DNA from: an uncultured Bacteroides sp.
Lineage (GTDB): Bacteria; Bacteroidota; Bacteroidia; Bacteroidales; Bacteroidaceae
NCBI GenBank assembly: GCA_900551445.1
Contig: URWA01000007.1
Span: forward strand, 1 to 64,000
Direction: 5' to 3'
DNA: 64,000 nucleotides
Part shown: piece by piece, positions 62,582-64,000 of the stretch
Layout: each line of letters starts with the position of its first letter
Numbering within the stretch: the stretch's first letter is position 1
The notes under the pieces: generated by a model
What the model was told of the DNA's origin: nothing
Databases searched by the model: none
The model's input: only the letters and a program-made list of their open reading frames with translations
Made by a program: the position numbers and the translations under genes

Positions 62582-63329
62582 TTATATAAGAATTACAATA
62601 CGCCAATAGCCACCGTGATCTGCTCCCTCTCTGACAAGCAATCCTTTGGCTTTTAGATTTGCAATCTGCATTTCAATGGCTCGTTTACTGACTCCTATTT
62701 TTTCCGCCATCTTATCTTGAGATATAGAACCATCTGATATTACAAGGTCAAGAATGCTTTGTGCAGTCCGTCCCAATCGCTTTTGTTTCACCGAAGATTT
62801 TTTCATCCATAGAGTACTTTTCGAGGCTGCTATTTACTCTGTTGCCCACTTCCTCTATAGGTATCCTTCCGTTCTCTCCCCAATTCAAATTATAGAATGT
62901 GGTATAGAAAGAAATTGCTTCCGTTTGATATTGTGGTTCTTTTCCCGGCATGAAATTAGGCAGTTTCTCCGTAAGTTCCCGCATTTTCCTTAAGCTCGAA
63001 CCACGTTTCTCCATATAGTCCAATTGGGTAAACATATCCGCTATAACAGGGTTCCGGCGCATGGACGGTACTTTGTATATGTCCCGGTCTTAAATTTGTG
63101 TACCATCAAGCATTGCTCCTGGTGATACCAATTCTACCCGGTCATCATAGATGTCAATATGTACTTCACCACCCATTACTGTGTTTACTCCATAGAACAA
63201 ACTGCCACCGTCCGTATTGGCAAAAGCCGACACGGATTTAAGCCATGACTTTACTTTCTTACGCTCCAGCATTTCCTTGAAATCGTAAGACGAGCATTCC
63301 GCTATAAGTATGTTATCGTGTATTTGCAT
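62582..63329 (-). pseudogene. remnant of an AlbA_2/COG2865 ATP-binding regulator-like gene
   Basis: Three pieces on one strand form one ancestral protein. Start (MQIHDNILIAECSSYDFKEML, AlbA_2 domain, FANTDGGSLFYGVN) runs straight into the late part of the HATPase-like region (GGEVHIDIYDDRVELVSPG), so about 200 or more residues are missing. A TAA at 63090-63092 then interrupts DGTQI-DRDIYKVPSMRRNPV, and near 62805 the frame changes before the C-terminal winged helix (KRLGRTAQSILDLV, KMAEKIGVSKRAIEMQI). Intact relatives have about 480-560 residues. Their role is unclear; they often lie in genomic islands. Confidence 0.8.
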
Positions 63330-63497
63330 GATTTTCTTGCTGTTGTATGGGTACAATACTCCAATTTCAATTACAAACATACATAAAAAAGCTTATTTCC
63401 CGTCCAGCTCGAATGAGAAAATCGGATTAGGGAGAATGAATCTACGTAAAATCCATTCCTGAATATAATTTTGTAATAGATTTCTGAGTATTTTCCA

Positions 63498-63505
63498 TAC
63501 CTTTG
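63498..63505 (+). promoter_or_regulatory. -7 box of the RhuM-type gene
   Basis: TACCTTTG on the + strand, 31 bases before the GTG start. Confidence 0.45.
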
Positions 63506-63535
63506 TATATGTGATAATTAATAACCAAAGGAATC

Positions 63536-64000
63536 GTGGCAAAGAATTTTGAAATACGGAATAGTACGGCAGAGTTTCTTACCTTTATTGCCGAGGGGAA
63601 GGAGAATGGCATACAAGTGTTATATAAGGATGAAACAATTTGGGCAACCCAAAAAGCTATGGCTGAATTGTTTGGCGTTGACAGAACGGTCATAACCAAA
63701 CATCTAAAAAACATTTTTGAAAGTTTAGAATTAGAGCAAGAATCAGTATGTGCAAAATTTGCACATACTGCCGAGGACGGTAAAACATACAATACCGCAT
63801 TTTACAACCTTGACGCCATAATTTCCGTTGGATACCGCGTTAATTCTATCCGGGCCACACAATTCCGCCAATGGTGTACATACGTTCTACGCCAGTTTGC
63901 CATCCGTGGGTATGTCATAGATAAAAAGCGGATGGAAAACGGCTCATTCATCGGGGAAGATTATTTTGAGCATCTGCTTGCCGAAATTCGCGAGATACGT
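63536..64000 (+). CDS. RhuM-family protein, 5' part (continues past the window)
   Basis: Open from a GTG at 63536 (purine-rich AAAGGA 4-9 bases ahead) through the window end, 155 codons without a stop. The protein reads VLYKDETIWATQKAMAELFG, DRTVITKHLKNIFESLEL, then the NTAFYNLDAIISVGYRVNS stretch typical of RhuM (also called virulence RhuM/Fic-DOC N-terminal family) and FRQWCTYVLRQFAIRGY. The helix-turn-helix-like opening suggests DNA binding. Function is unknown; relatives sit in restriction-modification islands and pathogenicity islands. It is divergent from a broken COG2865 gene, fitting a degraded island edge. Confidence 0.85.
   Translation, partial: MAKNFEIRNSTAEFLTFIAEGKENGIQVLYKDETIWATQKAMAELFGVDRTVITKHLKNIFESLELEQESVCAKFAHTAEDGKTYNTAFYNLDAIISVGYRVNSIRATQFRQWCTYVLRQFAIRGYVIDKKRMENGSFIGEDYFEHLLAEIREIR

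Overview
The window looks like a chromosome segment of a Bacteroidales gut bacterium, probably Bacteroides or Phocaeicola. The signs are a SusC/SusD pair, the DUF4301, DUF4837 and DUF4924 families, a bS16 protein with a long Ala/Glu-rich tail, an IntDOT-like integrase, and -7 boxes of the form TAnnTTTG in front of many genes. I saw no rRNA, tRNA or CRISPR array. Names rest on motif recognition by eye; no database search was run.

Layout. 1-3300 is AT-rich, with a BspA-like leucine-rich-repeat surface protein and a broken TPR gene fragment. 3526-13140 is an uptake locus: a DUF1349 protein, a LuxR-type regulator, a membrane TPR/AraC regulator, SusC, SusD and a lipoprotein thioredoxin. 13372-21894 is housekeeping: purL, an OmpH-like lipoprotein, a small membrane protein, pepD with an overlapping endonuclease/phosphatase gene, and ilvE.

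22235-29853 appears to be a mobilizable element of about 7.6 kb, bounded by an imperfect 25-bp direct repeat. It carries a tyrosine recombinase, a small coupled gene, a primase-helicase, a MobV relaxase with a candidate oriT, and cargo: an MFS pump, a SugE-type SMR pump and a divergent Crp/Fnr-type regulator. Two copies of a roughly 76-bp control module sit in front of the integrase and primase genes.

30068-50320 returns to chromosome: a GH123-like enzyme, a Dcu-type dicarboxylate transporter, a LysE/DUF4924/rfbD/prfC cluster, a BlaI/M56 pair, a DUF4837 lipoprotein, a MATE pump, rpsP, an esterase, an OPT transporter, a DUF1573 protein, a RelA-type RSH enzyme and a DUF4301 protein.

50408-56803 is a decayed efflux locus. 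An AraC regulator faces an RND adaptor (in-frame stop), an RND permease (internal deletion with frameshift) and an intact TolC-like gene. 57354-62517 holds a lysine exporter split over two genes, a GNAT enzyme, a PadR/PspC pair and dnaK. The right edge has a pseudogene of an AlbA_2/COG2865 protein facing a RhuM-family gene that runs off the window.

The points most worth following up are the mobile element with its repeated control modules and imperfect att-like repeats, the doubly broken RND operon with well-preserved AraC-type operator repeats, and a dispersed palindromic intergenic repeat built on GGGAAACRTACGGCTCCG (33340-33403, 57022-57098, and a weak copy at 45836-45866).
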